Shown here piece by piece: positions 23,061-35,100 of a stretch of DNA of 64,000 nucleotides (positions are counted from its first letter, which is position 1; the number at the start of each line of letters is the position of its first letter). The notes beneath the pieces were generated by a model, which saw only the letters and a program-made list of their open reading frames with translations, did no database searches and was not told where the DNA came from. The stretch covers positions 24,691,334 through 24,755,333 of the forward strand of contig NC_030853.1 in NCBI RefSeq assembly GCF_000208745.1, in the 5' to 3' direction. The position numbers and the translations under genes were made by a program. The DNA is from Theobroma cacao (taxonomy: Eukaryota > Streptophyta > Magnoliopsida > Malvales > Malvaceae).

Positions 23061-24540
23061 AAGGGAAAACAGAAGGGAAGAGACAGAGGGGAAATCAAGA
23101 GATGGTAACAGATTAATATCCTATTTAATGCCAAAATTTCAGTGTTCATATTAAAATTTGGTAAATAATCTCGATTACATTATTGCTTGATTTCGAATTT
23201 GAATGACTTTAAACGGAATATAAATTATTACCATTTATGTTACTTTTCTTTTTTCCTTTGATATACATTATATTACATTTAAAATGATTTTTTTTTCCTA
23301 TGGAAATAGTACAATAAGAGTCTATTCATTTTGATTGATAATAATTTCTTTAATAAACATTATTAGCTGGATTCATAAATCAGAATCGGCACAACCCTCT
23401 TACATATTTGGTTGATTTTTTTCTTTTTATGCAAAGTAACTATTATCATTCATTAAATGGGAAAGTAGAGGAAAATAATCCGATTTCACTCTTTCTTTTG
23501 TCTTTAATACGATAGGAGTCAATTTAATTCCATTGGTTTTGAGTTTTAATAAATTACAATTGAATTGATTCATTGAATTTTTTTATTTGGATTTTGAGAA
23601 ATTAATTTATACTTTTATTCAAAATAAAATAAACATTTTAATATATATGTATATATATATATATATATCAATATTCAAATTTGAATTTATTTTAATTTTT
23701 AGATTTAAAAAAAATAAAAATATAAAAAAGANAAGGTGAGAAATATTACATCAATTAATTATTGAATCAAATAGTTATAATATATTTTTAAAAAAATTAA
23801 AGTATTTAAAATAAAATTTAAATAAGTCATTATTTTTTAACAAGTATTTATATTTTTATTTTGAATTAAATAGATTTTTGTAATTAAGAGTTAATTGATT
23901 ATTATTAATTAAAACATCATCTATCATTTTTCATATTTAAATAGTGTTTATATTTTGTTTGAAAAATCACATAGTGCTGATATGAAGATAAAAAATACTT
24001 CAAAATTATGATATTATGCCACATGATTATTTCATGTCATTATCTACCATGATATTTTATTATCACGAGATATAATGTTATTATGTTAAAACGATTGATT
24101 CACAATTAATCATAAAGTTTTATTTAATTTAAAATAAAAATATAAAAATTTAATCAAATATAGTAAACAATAATAATTTATTTAATTTTTTTAAAGAATT
24201 AAACAGTTTTTTAAATATTATATCAATCAAATATTTAAATACAAATTAATATAATTTTTTAATCACAAAACTAAATCATTAAATCAAATTGCAAGAGTTT
24301 TAAACATTGTTAAATAAGAAAACCAAACGTGCAAAGCGTGCGAAGGTAAACAACACACATTTAAAAACGGCCAAAAAATATTTTTTCAACGTAAATTAGG
24401 AAAAAAAAGAGAGTAAAAAAAGTCCAAGCAGAACAAATTCAGACAAAAATAATCTGTTACTTACGGGACTGCCATTTCTATGCTGTCTGAATCTGCTGCA
24501 AAGAGCGAAACGAAATCAGATTTTCAAAGCCCGTTGCAGA
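23061..24540. other. AT-rich intergenic DNA between divergent MCTP and unknown gene
   Basis: Strongly AT-rich, with a (TA)n run at about 23641-23668 and one undetermined base at 23732. No reading frames of note. It presumably holds the two divergent promoters. Confidence 0.6.
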
Positions 24541-25256
24541 CTGTAGCCGTCTCTCTTTCTCTCTCCTTAGCTCCTAAGTAAAGTTTTCTTTTCCTTCATT
24601 TTTCACCACTTTCCGGGAAAATCCTCCGGATCAGGTAAAATTATCTGCCCTCCGTTTCGTCCTTAGTCCTTATCCTCTTCTTCTTTCTTGTCTAATGGAA
24701 TAGAAAATCAACCAAACAATAAAATACATACTGAGGTCTTTTTCATCAGTTTTCATACTCCGAAAATGTTGGAAAATAAAAAATAAAAAGTCACGCTCTG
24801 TCTTATCGAAACTCGTTTCCTTTCTAATATTTTGATATTTTGGCTTTGTTAGGTAAAACTTTCCGCTTAAGCTGAATTATTTCTTTTTCATTTCTTTAAA
24901 TTCGAGGTTTTGCTTTCTTTTCTTCTATTTTCCGACGGTTTCTGAGCAACCACATAGGGTTCGTGAGAAAACGTAACTTTATTTCTTTCTTCTTAACAAA
25001 ATCTTTGGTGTTTGTTTGGTGTTTGTTTGGTGTTTGTTTGATTCGTAAAGTGAAATAGTTTTAAGGTAAGAGGATATTGAATTTGATATTTGAAAATTTT
25101 ATCATCATTTTTTTATATTCTTTCTCGACATATACTTTTTATTTGCGTTTATTGATGTTTGAAATTTAAATTTATGTAACTAGTTAGAGCAAGAAGTTTC
25201 ATTTGTTAAGTGAATTGAATGAATCAAAATTAATTTATAAGCTGTTGTTCTTTGTA
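24540..25256 (+). other. 5' UTR exon and intron of the unknown SAP-like gene (predicted)
   Basis: A CT-rich leader at about 24540-24634 ends GGATCAG|gtaaaatt, a good donor. The acceptor ttctttgtag ends at 25257, about 20 bases before the ATG at 25278. The intron contains three tandem GGTGTTTGTTT units at about 25006-25040. Confidence 0.5.
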
Positions 25257-25277
25257 GATTTAATTAGTCCAAAACGG

Positions 25278-28200
25278 ATGGCAAATAAGGAAGATGAGGG
25301 TTTTTGTCATAGCCTTTCAAGGAAAGAGCTTCAAAGTTTGTGTAAGAAGTATGGTTTACCTGCTAATAGGTCAAGTTCTGAAATGGCTAAATCACTGACC
25401 TCGTTTCTAGAGGTAATGTATTGGAAAATTGGTAACTAAGAGTTATTGATCTGACGCATATCATACTGCTTTTTGCTGTTAAGCAGCTATTAGATATGTC
25501 AACATACATAAGTTTGTAGTTTTGTTCTGTTATACTTATGTACCTCACTATATTGTATTTGATCTGGTAAGTGTTTATGGCATATTATATTTATAATTGA
25601 TTTGCTGTAGTTTTAGAACTTTTGTAATATGACCTACTATAGCAGGGGGAAAAGGAAGTTTCGAGTTTCAAAGAGGAAAGCAAGGAAAAATGGATAAAAA
25701 AGGATTGCAATAATTTTTCTATTGAATATGTCCTTATGGAAGGTTAAGAATACTTATATTACCACTACTAAAATTGGGTCCAAATGGGAAAAGGAGATAG
25801 GAAAAAAGGGGAAAATAGAAAAGAATATATAAGAATTCGTAATTAAGATATGCCCAGGAAAGCATTTTAAATTCTACACTTGTTATTTTTTATTCCTGTT
25901 TTGTTTTTGTATTTTAATAATGCAAGAAAAATCGTAGAATTGGCATGCTTAAAATTTTTTAAAAAGCTCAACTAAGATAAATATGATGCTAGCTAGCTCA
26001 GTAAAGGACGAATTCAGCTAATGTCTAATTTAATTAGATAGCAAAGGGTATCTCTGTGGCATAAGTTGCCATCACCATTAATGAATGAGAAAGTATATTA
26101 TGAAGCAATGGCTCTAGCTGATGTGGTATTACATTCCATTTATAATTAGACACATCATTCATAATAAGTGACAGGTGTTTCTTTAACTATGGAAAGTGGT
26201 GATCTGATGCGAGAAAAGAAAAGTTATGATGATGAAATAACATGCCAATGTGGAAGAATATCTTTTTGATGAAATTTTAGTTCATGTACCAAAATGAAGA
26301 TTTTACAACAAGATTCTATTGAAATTGACATCTCTAACAGTATTGCCTTGTTATTTCTACTGAATGAAAGTGCTGATAAGTATCTTAGGGTCTATTTGAG
26401 GGATTTCAATGATTCCATCTTTAAGGTTAAGTATAGTGGCCCCTACCAAACGACAATATCTTGCAGCCCCTATGAAGTAACTATATCTGTCAGACGCCAA
26501 GAAAAAAAGATTAGGTTTGTGTCATCCTATTTTTGGATGATCATAGTCTTTATATTAGGCTTTATTTGTCTTAATTCATGGCCGTTTATGTTTTTTCTTA
26601 TTGTTTGTTGAGGAAGTTTTTGGCTTCTGGTGAAATTGTTTGTCTTTGCTAATAGACAACTCTCTTAGCATCTCTCATCTCAATCATGGTTCTCATATGT
26701 ATCCACACCCACACACACAGACTAATGATGTTTTGACTGCTTATTCGTTGCATGTTAAAGGCATGCGTCCATGTAGTTGATATTTCTATGCAGTATCACA
26801 TCTACTAGGTTTCCTTGTCTTTTCTTCACCTCATTCATGTATTTGCGGAATTACCATCTTTAGTAATTTGCATCTGGAGTCTACATTATTTTCTTACAGT
26901 TGCAAATTTGGATGTAAATTGTTCCAGCCTACCACATGCTAAACAAGCTTTGATATTTCTTTATTCTTCGCATGACTTGTTCATTTGCTAAAAGCAAGTT
27001 CCTCAATATACATGAATGTGAAGATCTTGTTTATCCCATCATAAAATATCTTGGAAAAAAATATGCAGAACCAGAGATTGAGTTCAATAACTGCGGGGGA
27101 AAGGTTATATGGAACTCAAGAGGCTGGACTTCCTTTGTCCCTGAAACTACAAGTGCAGCCTGGAGCGTCGTTAAACTCTTCCAGGGATGCTGGAAAAGGT
27201 GTACACTAATTACTGCTTGCCTAATAAGTTTGTGCTTAGTTTTCTCAAATTAATTTATTACTATGATTTCCTTACTATAATAAATGCATTATATTATGAA
27301 TAACATATTGTTGCTTCTGCAGATTGCTATGGACTCATCTCTTGTCCCCTAGACAGGTGTAATGGAGGGAATTATTCTCAAGCTGTTAAAAGCAATGAAT
27401 TGGGTTGTTGCACAGGGAATAAATTTTGTGACAAGGTTTGCTTCTTTCCATGGATGTGTATGTTTTCTGCATGGATATTTGTTGACTTCTGATGCAGCCA
27501 CTAAAATCCCATATGATTCCTCTCTTCTTCTTCCCTATCTCTCAATCTCCCATCGGCCATGCGTTATGTTAATGGAGTTGTTCCTGATGAAAGATGTAGA
27601 CCTTTTATCTATCTAGAAGTGAGAAGATTTTCTCATGAACACCCCCCTTTACAAAAAAGGAAAAAAAAAGAAAGGAAAATACAATGGTGCACTCTGTAGT
27701 ATACTGGCTGTCGCTTTTTTCATTAATTCTATGGAAGATGAAAATACTAACTTGAGACCAGCTTTTAAGTAAATGTCTGCTGGCAGAAAGATGTAGATAT
27801 TTTAACCTTCAATGCTTAATTGTTTGCTTTCAAGAATCAAAAAGTTGTCTCTAATGATATGTGTCAATGCAGGATGACTATGGTGGCTCTATTTTTTTCC
27901 AGCAAACACCCCAATCTCAGTTTGTTTCTCAGTATGATGACAATGGTTTTAAGAATAATGAGTTCCCGACAATATGCTTCAATAGAAATTGTTTGAGTCT
28001 CATGAGAGATGGAAGGATGAACAATATGCTGCCCCAAATTGAACCCAGAGACTCGAATGCTGGTGCATGTTCTAATGAGATTGCCTTTCCTTCCTCCATA
28101 AAAACTCCTACAACTGTTTTCCCCGCTACATTTCAGTTTCATGTCAGTTCAGAGGAGGGGATCAATCTTTACGTTGATTTAAATTCAAACCCTTCAGAGT

Positions 28201-31200
28201 GGGTTGAGAAAATGAAAAGTGAGGTTTCTATATGCCAGAACATGTCCCATGGCAAGTCTCGGACTTTTCATAGGGAGCTTGGGCGCTTTGGAGAGAGTAG
28301 TAAACAGATGAAAAGTTCTTTTCAGTTGAATGTAGATGCTGGGAAAATTAAGGATGGCCATGAACACACTGGATTATCCCCAAGTTTGATCATAAAAGAA
28401 AATAATCAATTGCAGCTTGATCATCCAGATGGAGATGATGGATCCTTGGGCTCAACTGTAATGACACCATCTGGCAGAGCTGTAGATGTGTCAGAGCATT
28501 TAGAAGGAGATCAAGGACTGACCTTAATTAAAGCTCATCCTGATTCTCAGGACCAAATAATTTCTGGTGGTGCCAAAGATGGGTGTTTGATAACTCCAGA
28601 TTCAAATATTAATTCTCATAGGGAGAAGTTAGCCAGTGATGCTGTATTAAATATATCGGATAGTCCACTAAATCTTCTCACAACAGAGCAACAGAATTCT
28701 AAACTTGAAAACAAACTATGTGAGAATTCTAGCCTGCAAAATGGTTGTAATCTTGTCAGTCCTAGTGGAATAATTCCTAGATGCCTGGCGGATGGTTCAT
28801 TGCAGATACCGATGCCCCAGGATGTGGTTCACCACAACGATGCGTTACATTCACCTTCTGAAAATGGTGAATTTGTGGGTATGGTTAATTTAGAGCACAA
28901 TATCTATGCAGAACAAGGTGGACTTGCAGGCTCAACTGAGCTTGATCCAAAGACATATAGGAACCGACTGCCTACATTAGTTGAAGAACAGGTAATAATT
29001 CACCTCCTCTAGCTTCCAACTTCAGTAGTACTATAAGCAAACTATTGTCACTATGTAGCCATATTTGGTTGATGTTTTGCCCCCATTTTCATTTGTTCTT
29101 GGTAATTTGTCAATATGTTGCACTCTTTGTTGCCATATATGGTGAATGCCAGTCATGCCAAAATGAAAAATGTACCAAGAAAATTATTCATTTTGTACCA
29201 AGAAAAATGTATTCATGCCAAAAAGAGAAAAAGAGTGCTTTTCACTTCTTTCAAAGCAAAAATAATGTGTTTTAGTTTATGAAGTAATTCTCAACATAAA
29301 GTGAGTAAATAACACAAGTTGACTTTTGTGCTCTATTGTTAACCAAAAAAGGTTCTTGATGGTTGGAAGAATTAGTGTTGTAACTAGAACTAAGGTTTTG
29401 CCGAAACTAGAACTAGGGCTTATAAGCCTATTTATTGGAACTCATAATAAAAGCAAGCTTGCCCTTAAAATAACCGTCGATTAAGAGCATAGTTAAAAGA
29501 GCTTAAAGAGGATTAGTACTATAAGAATACCCTACTGAGTGATGTGGATATCTCATTACTTGAATGATAAAAGACCCTAATATGGAAATAAGATCAGTGA
29601 CCTCTTAAACTTGTACTATAAAGTTAAACTAGAATTCAATGTGATTTCATCTTTATGGTAACTTTAGTTTTAGACTTGCACAATGGCAATGTCCTTTCTT
29701 TTTTTGATTATTAGTGGTTATGATTCTCCCTTTTGTAAGGAGCCTTCAGTTAGTTGTGTGCTGTAAGAGACATCAATCTATTTTGCTCTTTTTATGTGAG
29801 TTTTTTTTTTCCTTTAATAGATGGATTATGAGCTTTTTTTCTCTCCTGTTCTCTAAATTGAACTACCTATGAGCAAATAAACAACAGTTATTTTAGTAAG
29901 TATTATAAATGTTATTAGTTTCAAAAGCTGCAATATCTTGTATTCTATTTTGGTGATCACTTTTATTTTGGTGAACCAAGACCTTAGTTCATCATGTATC
30001 TTTTTTGTGGATGTTAATTTCTCTCATCGTAGTTTAACTTTTGACATGTTAATTACATGGTGGTTTTTCCCCAAATTTGTGGTTTACATGATGTTTCGAC
30101 CCTTTCCCTTCCTAATTTTGTTCTCTTCTCATTCTGTTTTCCACAGTGTTACTCTTCTATTAATACGAATGTCAAGTTACTAGTTAGCTATTATTTTTAA
30201 GGTATTGTTTGTGACATTTAAATTTGTAGATTGATAAGCCATTTGAGCATTCTTTTAAAACTATGGTATCTCTAGTGGGTTCATCTTATGGGTAGAAAAA
30301 TCTTACTATATCTTACTATGGTATCTCTAGTGGGTTTGTCCTATGGGTAGAAAAATCTTCTTTGGTTTTCCGTCTCTTTTAGATTAAATTTTTTCCTTCC
30401 TTTCGTACACCCTCCGCTGCAGCATGAACAAAATCGTCACTGACAAAAAGAGAATTATCAAGACTTCAAGGTTTTCGAAATAATAATCTGAACAATTGAA
30501 GATCTAAATACATATCTGTTTTCTCTCAGTATACTCAATGAAACAACTAAAATTTTACTGTATGAAACTGTTTGCAGGGTAGGAGCAAAATTATTAATGG
30601 GGGAGAGAGTTCGGAGTAATTATCCTTCTTAATTAAATTATATGATAGAGAATATTTATTTTATGTGTTGATTTGATTGCATAATTGCCCTTTCCAGATG
30701 CTCACAAGATGAGTTATTTGAAAAGATTTGTGGAGGGCTTGATAAAGTTGAATCTAATGGACTTGGCAAAAAGAGGACATATATAGATGGTGATCAAAAT
30801 GATTGTAGCATGCTTGATGCCAAGATTTTAAGAAGCACAAAGCATCTGATTAGAAAGGTCCTTCCAAGAAGATCTATGCGGCTGGTTTCCAAGGTTTTGT
30901 TTTTGCTTTCCTTTGTCTGTGCAATTAATTATGGCATTTGCCACCTGCCCACTCATCAAAATACAATCACAGATATTGATTTAGAACAAACCCACACCAC
31001 CCTGCCCCATACGGAACTAGAAAAACATTCATTTGTTAATATGAGAAAAGGATTTGTTGCACAAGAATGGGATTCTAGATGTGCTGTTTTTGACGTAGAG
31101 TATTATATTATATTTTTGTCACTAGTAAGCATGTGATAAGATGTTAGATTGTATGTGGTGAATTTATTCTGATAATTATGTGATTGCTCACCACAAATGC

Positions 31201-32109
31201 TTGATTGCATTTTTTTTTTTTTTGAAGATAATATTGAATTTGAAATGTAGGAATTGTGTTTAAAACTGATTTTGGACCCTTTTTCAATTTAAGAAAACAT
31301 TTTCTTCGCTGGGATATATCTTTTCTATCGTGCCATCATCATTGTCTGCAAAGTCTATTAGTCTTGGGCTTGCTTAAATGAAGGTCCTTATACTTATCAG
31401 GAAAGAGAATGCAATTAGTTGATCTCCTGGCGTTTGACTAAAACTGGTGACTAGTTGATTTCCCAGTAAGGACAAATCAAGTAGGTTTTAAAGCCACCCT
31501 TGAGTACTTGGACTTTTAGACAAAAAATGAGACTAGAATAATAATTTAACTTTAGAATGAGCTCTTTAAGAATTTTTTTCCTTTATTCTTCTGTGGGGAC
31601 TGAGATAGTTTCTTATCCAAATTGAGGTCCATTAGTGGCAGAACTAGTAATATGTTTGTTGCTATGAACAAATCAAATAAAACCTCTTTGATACTTGGAA
31701 AGTATCCATTACTTTATTTGGCAGCTTTCCTTTACTATGCTGTGGTGAAATATTGAAGTTGCATGTGCGTTTTAGCTTTTCTTCGCAGTTTGTCTAAATA
31801 TGTTCCATACTTTCTTTTTGCCTCAGTGAGTTTATGAAGTCTGTGCGGGTGAAATTCAAAGTATTGGTTTCAGTTCACATTAGAATTCATTATTGCAAAG
31901 CCAAGTACTGTTTATAGTAAGTGTGAAGTGCTTTCTCCTTCTCTCTTCTAAACCATGTCCAATGACAACAAAGTTATCTAGAGCTAAGTAGCCAACTCCT
32001 ACTTTGAACAAAGTAGCCGAAATTTAAAATGCAGTATCCTTTTATTCATGATGTGCATTTCCTGCAGGTTGCTTCATTCTTTGGAGAACAGTTTCTCCCA
32101 CAGACATAA
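25278..32109 (+). CDS. Unrecognised multi-exon plant protein with SAP-like N-terminus
   Basis: I do not recognise this family. Proposed exons: 25278-25412, 26999-27198, 27323-27356, 27873-28991, 30578-30615, 30698-30893 and 32068-32109 (stop TAA). Their phases agree (0, 2, 0, 0, 2, 0) and give 587 residues. Exon 1 (MANKEDEGFCHSLSRKELQ...) carries a short SAP-like motif, RKELQxLCKKYGLPAN, seen at the N-terminus of some plant Asp/Glu-rich proteins of unknown role. The 373-residue central exon is hydrophilic, rich in Ser, Asn, Asp and Gln, with no membrane segment and probably disordered. The C-terminus is basic (KHLIRKVLPRRSMRLVSK) and ends VASFFGEQFLPQT, the most conserved-looking part. The 5' middle is unsure: exon-like blocks at 25646-25742 and 26175-26250 share a compatible phase with each other but could not be linked onward. 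A decayed gene cannot be excluded. By position it may match the uncharacterised Arabidopsis gene between ACR4 and CML4. Confidence 0.6.
30257..30360. repeat. Short tandem duplication, about 54-bp unit
   Basis: ACTATGGTATCTCTAGTGGG followed by a near-identical 25 bases occurs twice, from about 30261 and about 30315, inside an intron of the unknown gene. The units differ at only a few bases. Confidence 0.85.
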
Positions 32110-35100
32110 TAAAGTGGCAAGGTATCATTCAAGTTGTTTGGTGCCTTCTAATTTTGTTCTCTTTCAGCAATTTCCAAAGCAAACTGAAATTTTTAAAAAT
32201 TGATACATAAATAAAGTTTATCTGTTGCTGCCATTGTTGTCGTTGTTGTAGTCAAATATATTCTCCAGATTCATTTGTTAAACCTCTTTATTTGTATATT
32301 TGTTAAACCTCCAGATTTTTTCAATATTTTGGCGGTGACATTAACTTTGTTAGTCTTGTGAATTTGATGTGTTTAGTTTGCTTCAGTTTGAGAACAAGTT
32401 GAAATCTTATGCACAGCATGATTTCATGTTTTAATTCTCTGTCCATTGACTAAAATAAAAAAGACTTGGTTTTCTTTTCCTTTGCAACTTTTGAGTACAC
32501 AGCAGTACACAGGGATGGAGCAAGGGGGTGGCGTGTGGTGGCAGCGGTCACCCCTCAATTTTTATTTTTTTTTTATTATTATAGGTATAAAATTATATAT
32601 ATATATATATATGTATAGTATTATTACTCTTATAATTACTTTTTAATCACTTTTTATTCAAAATCTTGAATTCGCTACCAATAGTACATGAATTCACATA
32701 ATACTTTTATTTGAGTCTAATTCAACAAGATAAATGACAGATTAGAACCTTTGGGTTTGAATTTCGTTTAATCCTAAGATAGAAACCTTGGATGTGAGCC
32801 TTAGAATTCAAGGAAACCTTTTTCGAGGCAAACATCTGCCATCCACTCAAGTTGGACTTACCTATAATTTTCTCCTTTTGCTGTCAGTTTGTAAATTTAG
32901 GGAAAAGACGGTTAGAACATGTTCCTTTCATTTTCGAGGAAATGTGGTTGGCATGAGTTCAGGCCCGCATTCGCTAAAATCTTCTCCTTTTGGTTTAGAC
33001 AATGAATTTATCACCTGAAAAATGTAGATGACCTTATTGAGTTATTGAGTTAGGGATCATTACACAACAAAGATGTGATCTTAGTCAACTAATTACTCAG
33101 TTATTGTTCTAATATTAAATTAGTGACTTTGAGATCTAATAGTCTATCTCCGAGTTTACATAGAGTTTTCCTTTTTTTAAAAAAAAATTTTATGTCGAAT
33201 CTTTTTTTCATTCGATTATACATTGATTCTCTTTCGTATGTTGTATTTGTATTTATTTGTCTCTCTAATTATTAATTGAGAAATGTTAAAGTGTTGGATA
33301 GAACTTTATCATTTGTAAATAGTTAGATTATTCAACTATCAAATAAAATAGTATTAATTCGAGAAAAATATAAAATGTCATGGACAAAATCGATTCTTTT
33401 TGTTCATTTGAGCAAAGCTAAGGGGAGAACTAGGAGAGTTGCACCTAGTTCTTGACTAGGTCAAGTTGAGGTCGTTTCTAAAAAAAGCTAATGAAAACCA
33501 AACTAGAATTGAATTATTAGTACAAATATTTTATGTGCTAGCTAGGCCAAAGTTACTCATATAATCAAATTTTAATTTTTTTTAAAAAAAACTGAAATAC
33601 ATACATGCTTTTTATGCTCATGGCATTAGAAAAGACAGGTTATGTTTATGCTCATTAAATGTAGTCATTCAAGAAATTTCATCACATATATTATTCCAAA
33701 TAGGACCACAAAGTTGCTATTTTGATCTAATAATTTCACATCATTTTATTATACAGATATAAATGTGATTGTTAAGATTTATATAAGGTTTGAGTCAATC
33801 ATTATTAATAATTTAAAATTAAATTTTTTAAAATAATATAATTTAAGTTCAAAAAATTACTAGGTTAATGATATTTGGACCAAACGACATTGTCAAAATT
33901 TCATGTATACTGTTCTAAGCTTGAGCATTTAAATTAAAACCTTACAAGCGAAACATTTTTACTCGAAAATAAGAAAAAGAAAAAAAATATAGTAACTAAA
34001 CTATTGATTAAATTGTTTTTCGGTGTAGTATATTAAGAACGGAGATTAAATATAGGAGGAGGAGGAGGAGATTATTATGTGTTGTATAGCTCAGTCATTG
34101 AACATGAAAGAATATCATTATCAATGTCTATAATTCCTAAAGTAAAATAAACGTGTTCAATATCCTTTCTTCAACCCGTTCATGTTCTTTTCAAAAAAAA
34201 AATGACATATTTAACCTTTATTCCTTGATTTATTTTTATCAGATTTTTCTTGATCTTTGTAGATTTCAGGAATAATTTCTCTCCAGAAAACTAGAAACAT
34301 ATTTCCAGAATTGAAGGAGCATTGCGTACGATATCATGAGCAAAAAGAAACCCCAATCCCATGCACTAAACCCTCCTTGGACAAGCTTGTTATCATATGC
34401 ATTTGTGCCTTGAGGGGCTCAAGGTCCTTGATTGGTTTTACCACATAAAATATTTCACAAAGTTCCATATCCATTACCTTCCTCCAAACTAACATATGGT
34501 CCGCAGGAGATGATTCCAAGTTTTCCTGTGAAATGCTAGTGATGTGATTAGCAATTATTATAAAATCAAACAGGTTTCGTGGGGGATATTTAATTTCCCA
34601 AGGATGATGATGTAAACTTTGTGTCCCATCTTGTTTGTTTGGAAGGTAGATACAATTATTAACTAGAACTAGCTTACATCTCGGGGTTCTTATCCTAAGT
34701 CACAATTCCTTATAAATGTGGCACGTGGCTGGTGTGGTTTCTGCCCATTTATATCTATTGTCTCTGATTTAGCCATACTAAGGTCACTCCCAAGTCACAA
34801 TTCTTGTGTTTGGGAAATTTAATTTGTTGTCTTTTTTTTTTCTTTTCAATGTATAAATTTGATTTAATAATAAACAAATATTTTTTTATTCAAAAAAATA
34901 GATTAAAATCTTATAAAAAAATATATTTTATCAATATCAATATCCAATTGAGACAAGATTTGCCCCAAGTTACTGCATTTAAAATCCAAGAGAGGATGCA
35001 AATATTGAAGTGCTTCAACTCCCTCCAAGGGTAATATGGGAAAATGAAAACCCAAAGAAGAATTGAAGCTCTTCCAAACTTGGCTTTCCCTCCAAGTGTT

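Noticed and set aside
26294..26611. 105-residue frame with a hydrophobic end
   Set aside because: No splice pairing keeps phase with exon 1 or the later exons; left out of the gene model.
27362..27616. 84-residue frame downstream of the third exon of the unknown gene
   Set aside because: It begins after the donor of exon 27323-27356, and a different frame across 27323-27435 is also open, so neither is persuasive without transcripts.
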